Source: JAUWKC01 sp035527845 (GTDB lineage: Bacteria; Planctomycetota; Phycisphaerae; Sedimentisphaerales; Anaerobacaceae). From it: DNA of 64,000 nucleotides. Of the stretch, positions 1 through 9,376 are shown piece by piece; the stretch's first letter is position 1, and each line of letters starts with the position of its first letter. Below the pieces are notes generated by a model. That model saw only the letters and a list, made by a program, of their open reading frames with translations, ran no database searches and had not been told where the DNA came from. The stretch spans positions 1 to 64,000 of the forward strand of contig DATKZT010000020.1 in the NCBI GenBank assembly GCA_035527845.1, read 5' to 3'. Made by a program: the position numbers and the translations under genes.

Positions 1-256
1 GGGCAACAAGTCGGTCGCCTGCTACCAGATTGCCGGCCGAGAGGTAAAATGAACCCTGAGGCTGTTCTGCGAACACATCTGCACTCACTGCGAAGCAAGG
101 ATGTGTAAAGGCCGGGGCAAAATCGCCGTGCGTGCCGGCATAAATATGCAGTATCCAGCCGTACCCAATGGGTACCGGCTTCAAGCGATGGGTACGTTCA
201 AGGATTTCCTGAAACAACCTCTCTGAAACCAGCACCTCTGCAATCTGAAATATCAC
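1..256 (-). CDS. Partial unknown ORF running off the left edge
   Basis: An open frame on the minus strand starts at a GTG whose last bases overlap the stop of the GH31 gene (GTGA overlap) and stays open to the window edge, about 85 codons. The visible peptide includes GYGWILHIYAGTHGDF and FYLSAGNLVAGDRL. I do not recognise a family. The four-base overlap suggests translational coupling with the upstream glycosidase, but the frame is already open for about 14 codons before the GTG, so it could also be a remnant or a chance open frame. Confidence 0.35.
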   Translation of the reverse strand, partial: MIFQIAEVLVSERLFQEILERTHRLKPVPIGYGWILHIYAGTHGDFAPAFTHPCFAVSADVFAEQPQGSFYLSAGNLVAGDRLVA

Positions 257-2010
257 ATACCTCGATCCGCTGCTCTGCTGTTCGTAGCACGACTGCCGTT
301 ATGCAAAGGCGGTTCGACAGAAATTGCCGAATATGCCTTCAATCCCTCAACCTGAATAGAAAATCCGGCTCCTTCTTTATCGATGATGATGCATTGGCCG
401 GCTTGATCGTAGCTCCATGAACCGGCCCCCGTGATCCTTTCTGGTTTGCTGAAACTCTTGATGCGAAACCGATACGAAAATGATTTCCTGCCTTCTACCG
501 TTAGAGTGCCTGATTGTTCATCCATACTCAACTTGATATCGTCATAGTAAATTCCAGTTCCACGGGGACGATGGTAGAGATACGAAGACCGTTTATAGGG
601 ATAGATGAGAACAGTCTCTTTATCAGCGGATGAACCGTCCCCGTGACCTGTGACATCACTGCGGACATTCATGGGGATAATAGCTCCTGCCCTGAGAAAT
701 AAGGGCATGCGGTCGATGGGCACCTGGACGTTCATCTCGGATCCCGGCGCCAGGAGTTTTTCCTCGTTCCAATAATCGACCCAGTGTCCTGTCTTGGGCA
801 GGACCACGTGCTTCTCGTTCTCGGCCAAGACCACGGGAGAGGCGAAAATCTGGTCGCCGAGCAGGTGATGGGCTTTGTCGCTGTCCGGTGATTTGACGAT
901 GGAGCCGCCCTTTAGGTGCGCGTCCACGGAGCAGCTGAAGAGATAGGGAACGAGCTCGCTGTGGAGAACCGCGTAATAGCGGTAAATGTTTACGGTCTCT
1001 TCATCATGAAACCACGGAAGATGATTGCTCAATCCCCCGTTGCTGCCGCCGTTGTTCATTACAGGCATCAAGGCGCCGAACTGGGCATATCGGATCAATG
1101 ATTCCTTCGTCGGTTTGGCCCCCAAAAAACCGCCGACTTCAACACAAACGGCGCTGTAGCCGGCTTGTGCCGCCGTGTAGAGCCTTTGCATCTGGCTGCG
1201 AAGGCCTTCCCAGTCCCCCGAGTAGTCCCCGCCCCATGTGACAGTGCACTTGTTTATGCCGGCCGAAAACGGACGTGCAATAATGAGGCTCTCGGGGTTT
1301 AGCTTTTTCGACTGGTCTGCTACCGCGGCATAGTAATAAGGTTTGAATTCGGCCTTCTTGATGGCTCCGATGGATGTCGCCTGGAGCGGGTCTTCAAGAT
1401 ACTGTTCCGCCTCGTCCACTTTCCATCCGTCAATGCCTATCTTCATAAGTTTGTCCATTTGTGTTCCAAACCAGTCGCACGCTTTTTTGTTTGTGAAATC
1501 AATGTGTACGCCCTTTCCTTTCCACCAGGAATATTCCTTCCCTTCGTTAACCGCCCATCCTTTTCGGATGACATCATCGTAGGCGGATGGTTTATCCTCG
1601 GGAGTATCCTTCGAGGAGCTGTTCATAGCACCCGTAATCCACATGACCACCCGAACACCATAATGGTGTAGTTCATCGATCATCTTCTGCGGCTCAGGAT
1701 AGCGCTCTTTGTCCCAATCAAAACTGTTGTATGCCGTCTCCCAGGGACTGTCGATGATTATGGTTCCCACGGGAATGCCTCTATCCCGATAGCCTTTAAC
1801 CAGATTCAGCGCTGCTTCCTGCGTATTCTTGTTGTCTTCCCATACCCATGGTTCGAATGCCCATCGTGGACATATTGGAGCAGGACCGGTGAAAGGCCCA
1901 TTAGGCTCTTGCTGGTTCATTGACGGGGTTGCAGCGGACCCGTTGCTGCAGGCAATAATGGTAAATACCATACAAAAGATAGCATGTATTATGAATTGTC
2001 TCGGTTTCAT
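253..2010 (-). CDS. Glycoside hydrolase family 31 (alpha-glucosidase/alpha-xylosidase type)
   Basis: Predicted exported retaining alpha-glycosidase of 585 residues. The start at 2010 is chosen because AAGGA lies about 10 bases upstream and the protein then begins MKPRQF with a hydrophobic stretch ending in TIIACS, a plausible lipobox; an upstream in-frame ATG at 2064 would add 18 polar residues before the signal. GH31 landmarks are the nucleophile region GIDGWKVDEAEQ (Asp about 199) and the acid/base region WGGDYSGDWEGL (Asp about 266), followed by the usual beta-sandwich C-terminus. It precedes the left-edge fragment and follows the GH2 gene on the same strand, 293 bases away. Substrate (xyloside or glucoside) cannot be decided from sequence. 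Confidence 0.9.
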   Translation of the reverse strand: MKPRQFIIHAIFCMVFTIIACSNGSAATPSMNQQEPNGPFTGPAPICPRWAFEPWVWEDNKNTQEAALNLVKGYRDRGIPVGTIIIDSPWETAYNSFDWDKERYPEPQKMIDELHHYGVRVVMWITGAMNSSSKDTPEDKPSAYDDVIRKGWAVNEGKEYSWWKGKGVHIDFTNKKACDWFGTQMDKLMKIGIDGWKVDEAEQYLEDPLQATSIGAIKKAEFKPYYYAAVADQSKKLNPESLIIARPFSAGINKCTVTWGGDYSGDWEGLRSQMQRLYTAAQAGYSAVCVEVGGFLGAKPTKESLIRYAQFGALMPVMNNGGSNGGLSNHLPWFHDEETVNIYRYYAVLHSELVPYLFSCSVDAHLKGGSIVKSPDSDKAHHLLGDQIFASPVVLAENEKHVVLPKTGHWVDYWNEEKLLAPGSEMNVQVPIDRMPLFLRAGAIIPMNVRSDVTGHGDGSSADKETVLIYPYKRSSYLYHRPRGTGIYYDDIKLSMDEQSGTLTVEGRKSFSYRFRIKSFSKPERITGAGSWSYDQAGQCIIIDKEGAGFSIQVEGLKAYSAISVEPPLHNGSRATNSRAADRGM

Positions 2011-2303
2011 TACGCTGATTCCTTTGTGCTCAATAGATATTATATCTGACGTTTCCAATTTCAACGCTTAAAAAACACAATGTTCCCCACACGAGCTCAA
2101 GTCCCGTCCAGGATTCCCCATATACACCGGGATTTTCCACGGTGACGTTGTGTGGTTTGTCTGCAACGGTAAATGCCCTGTCCAGTGAGCATGTTTTGAG
2201 AGCACTATACCGGCTGCAATACTGAGGCCGTCCGGTCAATATACCGATCAAAGACCGCAGGGTAGCCGTGCCCTTAAGTCATTCGGGACAGCTTGTTCGT
2301 TCT

Positions 2304-5300
2304 TCAAAGTTTCCGGCGGGCCAACTCGTCGAGCGCGCCGTCTTTCTCGCTGTAGGGGCGAATCTGGAAAGTGAAACTGCACGGGACCGCCTTTAAGATG
2401 TATTGTTCCAACGGTCTCGGGCCGCAGCTTGCGTTTCCAAGGCCCATGTGGGCGTAATCAATATCCAGCACAATCCTTTCTTGAAGTTTAAGCTCATTGA
2501 TGTGTTTGGCCCGGTCCAACTCCTGCTCGGTAAAAGGCAGGGCACTGACACTATATGGCTGTTCGCATACCACGATAAGGCCCTGGCCGTCGCTGTCGGT
2601 AAGCGCTGCGTATCTGACCTGCGTTTTGTTGCCGGTCTCCTGCGGCACAACATAGGGAAAATATTGCTCACTGACCTTCCCGTGGTAAAGGCCTATAGCA
2701 CAGGATTCGGCCCGGTCAACATAGCTTTCCTGAGGCCCCGCTCCGTACCAATGGAACATGTCGAAACTTCCGTCGATTCTGGTCGTAAGCCCGACTTTGG
2801 GCAGAATATCTATCCGGCCGTAGGGCATAACAGCGTTTGCAACCTTCACAGTTCCATCCGGCAATATCGTGTACGTGCACGTATGAATAAAGCCGATCCC
2901 TTCTTTGGCCCGGCAGTCTATCGTAGTCAAAAGCTCCGCCCGCTTCTCATCCTGTTCGATGATTCTGAACTCGCCGAGACGGTAGTCAAGCGCATCCAGC
3001 CCGGCCTTTCGCAACCGGCGGGCAAGCCACCTGTCATTACTGGTTGGCGCCCGGTAAACATTCAAAACAGGTCCGCATTGATTTGCATCTGTATCCAGTA
3101 TCTGCTTGGAGAAATAGCGAAGTGAGCTCATTTGGCCGGACGACTTGCTGAAAGAGGCCTCAAATACCGCGGAACGAAAAGTGATCTCCTCGTCATTCTG
3201 TGAGATGGCCAGTTTCAGAGAACCATCCACCGTTGCCGACGGGGCTTTCGGCACATCGAAGGGCATCTTGAATTGCTGCCAGGCGATCTCATGACCCTTC
3301 TCGGCCCAGAGCGTATCGTTCTTGAGTTCCAAACTTACCCGCAGCCAGTACTCAGCACCGGCCCTTAACTGCGGCTCACGCAAGGGAATCTTTACCGATC
3401 TGCTTTCTTGCGGCCCAATATCGAGCTTTTCTATCCGACCGGACTGCAATGTCTCACAGCCGTCGCCAAGCGTCCAGCAAAGCTCAAAATCGGATAGACT
3501 GCGGAAGAAAAACTCGTTTTCTATCCTGATTTCTCCCGCCAACAAATCCACAGCTTCGAAATGCACATCCTGCTGTACCTTCTTTACCTCCAGAAGCTTC
3601 GGTGGCACTCGGCGGTCCGGAAGCACAAGTCCGTTGCAGCAGAAGTCGCGGTCATTGGGTATATCGCCGAAGTCACCGCCATACGCCCAGTACGAATTGC
3701 CCTTCTCGTCTTTCTTGGCAAGGCCCTGATCGACCCAGTCCCAGATAAATCCGCCCTGGCAATTGCGATATTTCCGAAAGGCCTGCCAATACTCCTTCAG
3801 GTTGCCCATGGCGTTGCCCATTGCATGGGAATACTCGCAGAGTATAAGCGGCTCCGGATTGCTTCGTACTGTTTCCAGAAATTGTCGCTTCGCCTCCTCG
3901 CTCCACGAAGGCTGCGGCGACGGTCCTCCGTTTCTGCCGTATTCAATCACATCTTCCACACCCCAGTACATGGGACAGAAAATGTGCGTATAAGGCTTAA
4001 TCTTGTCTTTTTCGTATTGAACCAGGCGACCCGGATCGCGCTTGTTTATCCATGTCCCGATGATCTCGAAGTTCTTGCCTCTGCCTGCCTCATTGCCGAG
4101 CGACCATATAATTACCGACGGATGGTTCTTGTCACGCTCCACCATCCGTGTTGCCCTCGCCAGGTGCGTCTTTGTCCATTCGGGCAGCCTGCCAGGCGAC
4201 CGGGCGCCATAACCGAGCCCGCCCGATTCGATGTTGGCCTCGTCCACCAGATAAATGCCGTATTCGTCACAGAGAGAATACCACAGAGGCGCATTTGGAT
4301 AGTGGCTGGTGCGGACCGCGTTGATATTGTGACGCTTCATAAGCGTAATATCTTGTATCATTGATTCGCGTGTCACGTAGTGCCCGGTGTAAGGGTCGTG
4401 CTCGTGACGATTCACGCCCTTTATATAGATCGGCTTCCCGTTCACCTGCAAAAGTCCGTCGCGCAGCTCGACCATGCGAAAGCCCACCCTGCTTGACAAC
4501 GTCTCGACGATGTGACCTGCCGGATTCTCCAGTACCAGCACAAGCGTGTAAAGACGGGGCTCCTCTGCCGACCACTTATCAGGATTCTTTATTTCCGCCG
4601 AGAGATGCTCATCTGCTTTTTCCCGAGGCGATACCGTGACCGGCCCTTTATGGCTCTGCAGGTTCGCAATCTCATTTCCCGCATCATCAAAGAGAATCGC
4701 CCGCAAGACAGGCTTCGCCGTTTTGGATTCACTGTAGTTTATTAGCTCTGCGTCTATAGTAAGGATCGCATCTTGGTAGTTTTCATCCAGGTGCGTATTG
4801 ACGAAGAAATCGCGGATGTGGACCCTGGGCGCTGCGAAAAGATAAACGTCACGGTATATCCCACTGAGTCGCCAGAAGTCCTGGTCCTCCATGTACGAGC
4901 CGTCGCACCAGCGGAAAACCTGCACCGCCACACTATTACGGCCCGGCCGGAGGTGCCTGGTTATATTAAATTCGGCCGGTGTCCTGCTTCCCTGCGCGTA
5001 CCCGACCTGGCGCCCATTGACCCAGATATAGAACGCCGACTCCACTCCATCGAAATGTATGAATATTTCTCTATCTGCCCACCCATCCGGCAGCACAAAG
5101 TCCCTGCGGTAGGAACCGACCGGGTCTCTGTTCTTATAATTGGTGAAATTCTCCGGCGGCGTACTGGTCACCCGTGGCGGGTCCGCCTGGAAAGGATACG
5201 GAACATTGCTATAAATGGGCGTCCCGTAACCCTGCAGTTGCCAGTTGGAGGGCACGGTGATTTCATCCCAGCCGCTCACATCATACTCGCCCTTGAAGAA

Positions 5301-5585
5301 CTCGACGGGCCTTTGCTCCGGCCTGCCAACCCACTTGAACTTCCACATGCCGTTGAGGCTCATGAACCATGGAGATTCCTGCGGCCGTCCTTTCTTTGCC
5401 GAGCTTATATCTGAATAAGGCATCAACGTACAATGTGCCGCTTCCCTGTTTCTGCCGATAACCGCGGGATCCTCCCAGTCAACGCCCCTCACAGGCAGGC
5501 ACAAGCACAAGAGGATCAAACCCGCTATTAACTGGGATTTCCTATGAGTTAATTGTCTGTTTATATCGGTATAGTTCTGTTTCAT
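2304..5585 (-). CDS. Glycoside hydrolase family 2 beta-galactosidase (LacZ-like), exported
   Basis: A 1093-residue LacZ-type enzyme hydrolysing terminal beta-galactosides, with a signal-like segment LIAGLILLCLCLPVRG near the N-terminus. Domain order fits GH2: sugar-binding jelly roll (about 50-240), Ig-like domain, TIM barrel with acid/base Glu about 499 in WSLGNEAGRG and nucleophile Glu about 584 in LCEYSHAMGNAMGN, then the C-terminal beta-galactosidase small-chain domain ending with PLEQYILKAVP. Length matches full LacZ proteins. The start at 5585 places the signal close to the N-terminus; 5636 is an in-frame alternative and neither has a strong Shine-Dalgarno. With the GH31 gene next door this suggests breakdown of a galactose-containing polysaccharide outside the cytoplasm. 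Confidence 0.93.
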   Translation of the reverse strand: MKQNYTDINRQLTHRKSQLIAGLILLCLCLPVRGVDWEDPAVIGRNREAAHCTLMPYSDISSAKKGRPQESPWFMSLNGMWKFKWVGRPEQRPVEFFKGEYDVSGWDEITVPSNWQLQGYGTPIYSNVPYPFQADPPRVTSTPPENFTNYKNRDPVGSYRRDFVLPDGWADREIFIHFDGVESAFYIWVNGRQVGYAQGSRTPAEFNITRHLRPGRNSVAVQVFRWCDGSYMEDQDFWRLSGIYRDVYLFAAPRVHIRDFFVNTHLDENYQDAILTIDAELINYSESKTAKPVLRAILFDDAGNEIANLQSHKGPVTVSPREKADEHLSAEIKNPDKWSAEEPRLYTLVLVLENPAGHIVETLSSRVGFRMVELRDGLLQVNGKPIYIKGVNRHEHDPYTGHYVTRESMIQDITLMKRHNINAVRTSHYPNAPLWYSLCDEYGIYLVDEANIESGGLGYGARSPGRLPEWTKTHLARATRMVERDKNHPSVIIWSLGNEAGRGKNFEIIGTWINKRDPGRLVQYEKDKIKPYTHIFCPMYWGVEDVIEYGRNGGPSPQPSWSEEAKRQFLETVRSNPEPLILCEYSHAMGNAMGNLKEYWQAFRKYRNCQGGFIWDWVDQGLAKKDEKGNSYWAYGGDFGDIPNDRDFCCNGLVLPDRRVPPKLLEVKKVQQDVHFEAVDLLAGEIRIENEFFFRSLSDFELCWTLGDGCETLQSGRIEKLDIGPQESRSVKIPLREPQLRAGAEYWLRVSLELKNDTLWAEKGHEIAWQQFKMPFDVPKAPSATVDGSLKLAISQNDEEITFRSAVFEASFSKSSGQMSSLRYFSKQILDTDANQCGPVLNVYRAPTSNDRWLARRLRKAGLDALDYRLGEFRIIEQDEKRAELLTTIDCRAKEGIGFIHTCTYTILPDGTVKVANAVMPYGRIDILPKVGLTTRIDGSFDMFHWYGAGPQESYVDRAESCAIGLYHGKVSEQYFPYVVPQETGNKTQVRYAALTDSDGQGLIVVCEQPYSVSALPFTEQELDRAKHINELKLQERIVLDIDYAHMGLGNASCGPRPLEQYILKAVPCSFTFQIRPYSEKDGALDELARRKL

Positions 5586-5756
5586 GAGAGTAACTGCATT
5601 GTAGCCGCTGAGTCTAATTTTCCAACATAATATCAAATCTGTTTTGAAAACTCAAACTTTCTTAGTTGACTCTGCGTAGTGACTTGCGACTTTAAAAAGT
5701 GAGAAAAATCCGTCGGGTAGATGTGCTCAATCAGCAGGATCAATAGAACAAAGAGC

Positions 5757-7925
5757 TCACTTTATTGCTTTATTCTTACCCTTGATATACTCCTGGATAT
5801 TCAAGGCCTCCTGTTTCTCCCAGTCCAGACGCTTCTTGTAAACCTTCATGTAGATTTCCTTATCTTCAGCTGTCATGCCTTCCGTCCAATCTCCGGAATG
5901 AGGCAGAGCAAGGTCGATCCAACATGAAATCTTATCCATTTCTTCCTGCGTCATCTCCACCTTCTCGTGGCCTTTCTCTAACAAGGAGATCAGGGGGCTG
6001 AGCGATGAACCATGGGAGTATGGCGGAATCATCACTGGTACAGACCAGCGGCCTATCCAGTTCAAGTACTTGGATTTCTCTGAGATGATCCCGAGTCGCT
6101 GGTTCGTGTCATTGGCGGGAGGATCGGGCCTGTCCTTTGAAATAAGTATATGGTACGACTGGTTCCAGAACTTGCGTGCAGCTTCGTCCCAGACCGGTGT
6201 GCTTCGCAAGTCGGGCGGCTTGGTATCTGGGCCCTTGTGGCACTTTACGCATTTGGCATCGAGAATCGGCTGGATCATCTTCGGAAAACTGAACCCCTTG
6301 CCCGTTATGTCATAAAACGGCTCAAGCGGTTTGATGCCGGCCTTTAGGGCCATACATGTCGGTTTGTTGGTGACGGATTCATTCTTGTTCTCGTGACAGC
6401 CTGCACAACTGAAGATTTCGCCCGGCATCAGTGTTGACCAGGAACGCATGGTCTGCACAACATGTCCGTTCGCGTCTATCGCCTGGAAGTATACGGGCGT
6501 GCGCACTGGAACTTCAAAAGCGGCTGAGCCGTCTTCGTAAACCGGGGCTTCGCCAAGCACTATTTTTACATCCCATGCAGCCAGGTCGCTGATGGTTGAA
6601 GGCCCATGCTTTCGACCGATATCAGTGGCCATGAAATCCAGCGCCACAACCCTGATCTTCCTCACTGTACCCCGCACAATACCTTTTAGTCCCGGCCCGT
6701 GATAAATGTCCTGAATGGTGTAAGAGCCGGTCTTCTTGCTCCAGTCTGTGGGGTAGGTGGCCCGAGGCGGAAGAGGACGCGGCAGTAGGGGGACCGGCTG
6801 GTTGCAGGAAATGGCCGGGTCAGAAGCAAGGAGCACGCGCTCGCCCTTACTGTTCATGAAGTAGATCGCAAACCATTTCTGTGCCTGCGGCCGGAATGTC
6901 ACCAGGTAGTTCTCTTCATCCAGCGGATAGGGGTATTGCCATTGGTCACCATCTTGACCGTACCGGTCCACCTTTATGATGCCTTGAAGTTTCGTAACCG
7001 GAGCAACAAGGGTCACACCGCTCGTTTCTTGCCGTCCTCTGGACGGGTCGATAATCGCCAGTTTTCCGTGCTGGTGGGTATGGTGTCCGGAAAGGACTGC
7101 CAGGACTTTCCCTGTGCCCGGAATGCCTCGGGCATGAAGGATTGTCGTGGGAAAGTAGGAATTGTTTCCATAATACTCGGTCTGGTGCGCGCCGTTTGGG
7201 TACATCTGGAATAAAGGTTGGGGGTAGATCTGGCCTCGGTCGTTGTATTCCCAGCGTGTATATGTAACCAGTCCGCTCTCCGCGTGCACCTGGGGATAGT
7301 TGGTATGCACCTGGTCGAATCCAACCCGGCGCATGTGCTTTCCGTCTCTATTCATCAAGAACATGTTGCACACGCTCACGTGCCAGCAGTCCACGTTTTG
7401 AAAGCACCGCGTGGAACTGAACATGATGTTGCCATCGGGCAGATATATCCCTTCGTAGTCCGCTACGCCCGGGCCGGATGTAAGCTGGCGTATTTTACGC
7501 GTCTCAACATCCATTTCGTACAGGTGATAATCGTCTCCGTGCGCCGACTTTTTCCATGAGAAGAGGATACGTTTGCCGTCATAAGAGACGTCCGGGTCAC
7601 GAAACACGCCATCTTCATCCTGAAGAAGCGTCGTCTCCTTGATGGCATAATCTTTGCCGATTTCCAGCAGACATAAACTTGATCCGCCTTTGTAATTGAA
7701 CTCCTTCACTTGGCCGTTGGGATTGAGCATATCTTCGTCGCTCACGGCATCCGTATAGGCGTAGTGGGAGCCACCCATGTCGAAATGCTTGGTAAAGACG
7801 ATGCGCTCTATTCTGTCTCTATATGGGGCCAGCAATCTGTCTCTCAAGACAGCATCAGATTCTGCGGCGAATGTTTCAGATATGCCCATTAATAAGGATA
7901 GTGAAACAAGCGTGATCCTGTTCAT
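5757..7925 (-). CDS. HzsA-related dihaem beta-propeller protein
   Basis: A 722-residue exported protein. The start at 7925 gives a clean signal peptide (MNRITLVSLSLLMGISETFA); an ATG at 7991 would add 22 residues. The first half has TolB/WD40-like propeller signatures such as DGKRILFSW and DGNIMFSSTRC; the second half has two c-type haem sites, CAGCH about residue 507 and CVKCH about 559. This architecture is that of planctomycete proteins named after the hydrazine synthase alpha subunit, most of which come from bacteria that do not do anammox. It probably acts as a periplasmic redox or sugar-oxidising protein; the substrate is unknown. No hydrazine synthase beta/gamma subunit lies nearby. 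Confidence 0.8.
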   Translation of the reverse strand: MNRITLVSLSLLMGISETFAAESDAVLRDRLLAPYRDRIERIVFTKHFDMGGSHYAYTDAVSDEDMLNPNGQVKEFNYKGGSSLCLLEIGKDYAIKETTLLQDEDGVFRDPDVSYDGKRILFSWKKSAHGDDYHLYEMDVETRKIRQLTSGPGVADYEGIYLPDGNIMFSSTRCFQNVDCWHVSVCNMFLMNRDGKHMRRVGFDQVHTNYPQVHAESGLVTYTRWEYNDRGQIYPQPLFQMYPNGAHQTEYYGNNSYFPTTILHARGIPGTGKVLAVLSGHHTHQHGKLAIIDPSRGRQETSGVTLVAPVTKLQGIIKVDRYGQDGDQWQYPYPLDEENYLVTFRPQAQKWFAIYFMNSKGERVLLASDPAISCNQPVPLLPRPLPPRATYPTDWSKKTGSYTIQDIYHGPGLKGIVRGTVRKIRVVALDFMATDIGRKHGPSTISDLAAWDVKIVLGEAPVYEDGSAAFEVPVRTPVYFQAIDANGHVVQTMRSWSTLMPGEIFSCAGCHENKNESVTNKPTCMALKAGIKPLEPFYDITGKGFSFPKMIQPILDAKCVKCHKGPDTKPPDLRSTPVWDEAARKFWNQSYHILISKDRPDPPANDTNQRLGIISEKSKYLNWIGRWSVPVMIPPYSHGSSLSPLISLLEKGHEKVEMTQEEMDKISCWIDLALPHSGDWTEGMTAEDKEIYMKVYKKRLDWEKQEALNIQEYIKGKNKAIK

Positions 7926-8264
7926 CACCAATCTTATCCTCTTATGCACAACGTTAATCTGACATTTCCCATTTAAACGGCTAACAAACATAATTCAGTC
8001 TTTCCGATATCAATAATCTTATTAAAAAATCACATTGAACGCTCAAAGATTTTCGTTTTCGAGGCAGCTTTATTAAAAATTGGCAGGAATACATGCTTTT
8101 TTGTGCTTCGTCTTTCTTCCAATATCTGCTTTTTTACAGACCTTATCAGGCATTAGTGCGCCTATAGACGCTCTAACCCACTGCTAAGAAGCTGGAGCGG
8201 TGAATGATAAAAATCTTCACCCATAATGGGATAAGAGATAGGGGGACAGGGGGATAAAGCCTGT
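7926..8264. other. Non-coding stretch between two minus-strand genes
   Basis: About 340 bases upstream of the HzsA-related gene, AT-rich near 7990-8130 and presumably holding its promoter. I could not pick a convincing -35/-10 pair. No RNA gene or hairpin terminator recognised. Confidence 0.4.
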
Positions 8265-8360
8265 TCAGCCTTTCAGGATGTATCTTGCCATTTTGGGCGG
8301 CTGGTGCAGAAGCTCCGTGAAGTGGTAAATCAGCGTCTTTTCAACCTGCCGCACCTTCAT
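8265..8360 (-). CDS. Possible 31-residue ORF overlapping the MBL hydrolase stop
   Basis: An ATG at 8360 overlaps the TGA of the upstream metallo-hydrolase as ATGA, the classic layout of translational coupling. The peptide begins MKVRQVEKTLIYHFTELL and ends ARYILKG before a TGA. It is basic and has no signal peptide. I recognise no family. It may be a real microprotein, or the end of a longer hydrolase variant after a frameshift, or chance; there is no independent ribosome binding site. Confidence 0.3.
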   Translation of the reverse strand: MKVRQVEKTLIYHFTELLHQPPKMARYILKG

Positions 8361-9154
8361 TGCATTTTGCGGATACGGACCTCGATATTCTTCGAATCCT
8401 TCAGGAGATTGACCAGCGTATTCGGGTCCGTTTGGCCGTAGTGATACGGATAGAGTATCTTCGGCTCGAATGCGCGGGCCGCGTCGGCGGCCATTTCAGG
8501 CGTCATCGTGTAGGGCAGATTCATGGGCAGAAATGCAATGTCGATCTTTTTGAGCTTCTTCATCTCGGGGATGTTCTCCGTGTCCCCTGTGACGTAAACT
8601 CTTGTCTTTCCGAAAGTCACCACGTAGCCGTTGCCTGCTCCGCTGGGATGAAAGGGTTGTCCATTGGGTCGCTTGTGGACAATGTTGTAGGCGGGGACAG
8701 CTTCAATCGTGAGTCCGTCAATGGTTTTGACGTCGCCGTTTTTCATAACGATACCGCCGGGAACCTTTTCGGCGCAGGCCCTGGTCAGCACGACGCTGGT
8801 TTGCTTCTGCCGCAGTATTTTTATGGCCTCTGCGTCAAGGTGGTCGCGATGTTCGTGGGTTATCAGAATGAGGCAGGCTTTGGGCATCTTCGAATAATCA
8901 GCCAGCTCGCTCCACGGGTCAACATGGACGACCATATCAGAGTAAGTAAACATCAAAGTTCCGTGTCCGATGAAGGTGATTTTCAGGTCATTTGCATCGG
9001 TCTTGATGACGTCTTCTTCGAATTTTCTTTCCATTCTGCTTTTTTCCTTGCCTGATTGGTTAGCATCCGTGGTGGGGTCGGCCTTTACGGCTCCAATGCA
9101 CACAAACGCCAATACCATTGCCGCCGGCCAAAATGCTGCTTTCAACTTCATCAT
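8357..9154 (-). CDS. MBL-fold metal-dependent hydrolase, exported (UlaG-like)
   Basis: A 265-residue metallo-beta-lactamase-fold hydrolase. The start at 9154 is fixed by GGAGGG 8 bases upstream and gives a signal peptide (MMKLKAAFWPAAMVLAFVC). Metal-binding motif HEHRDH at about 100-105, later VTGDTE and YPYHYGQTD, match the UlaG/RomA branch rather than true beta-lactamases. The HPYHYG-like ending and DPWSEL segment are typical of proteins in this branch that hydrolyse phosphodiester, lactone or similar bonds; the substrate here is unknown and an exported location is unusual for UlaG itself. Its stop overlaps a 31-codon ORF. Confidence 0.82.
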   Translation of the reverse strand: MMKLKAAFWPAAMVLAFVCIGAVKADPTTDANQSGKEKSRMERKFEEDVIKTDANDLKITFIGHGTLMFTYSDMVVHVDPWSELADYSKMPKACLILITHEHRDHLDAEAIKILRQKQTSVVLTRACAEKVPGGIVMKNGDVKTIDGLTIEAVPAYNIVHKRPNGQPFHPSGAGNGYVVTFGKTRVYVTGDTENIPEMKKLKKIDIAFLPMNLPYTMTPEMAADAARAFEPKILYPYHYGQTDPNTLVNLLKDSKNIEVRIRKMQ

Positions 9155-9376
9155 CGTTTGTCCCTCCATACTCAAGACGCACGCCTGAAGGTTGACCCTT
9201 CAACTGGAAAACGTATTATCGGCTCAAACTAAAAGAAACCACCATCTGGACCGCCAAGGGGCACCAAACCGCGCACGAACAACCGGGCGGATGCAGCGTC
9301 ACCGTCTGATACCGGCGCTGCCGCTACCCTCGGCCTAATCCAACATGCTTTGTCCAAAATCCCCGGCGCGGGCAGT

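Noticed and set aside
5757..7925. Evidence for anammox (hydrazine synthase)
   Set aside because: Only an alpha-related protein is present, without beta/gamma subunits or hydrazine dehydrogenase, and the context is carbohydrate degradation.
8357..9154. Beta-lactamase
   Set aside because: The HEHRDH motif and overall pattern are of UlaG/RomA-type hydrolases, not class B beta-lactamases.
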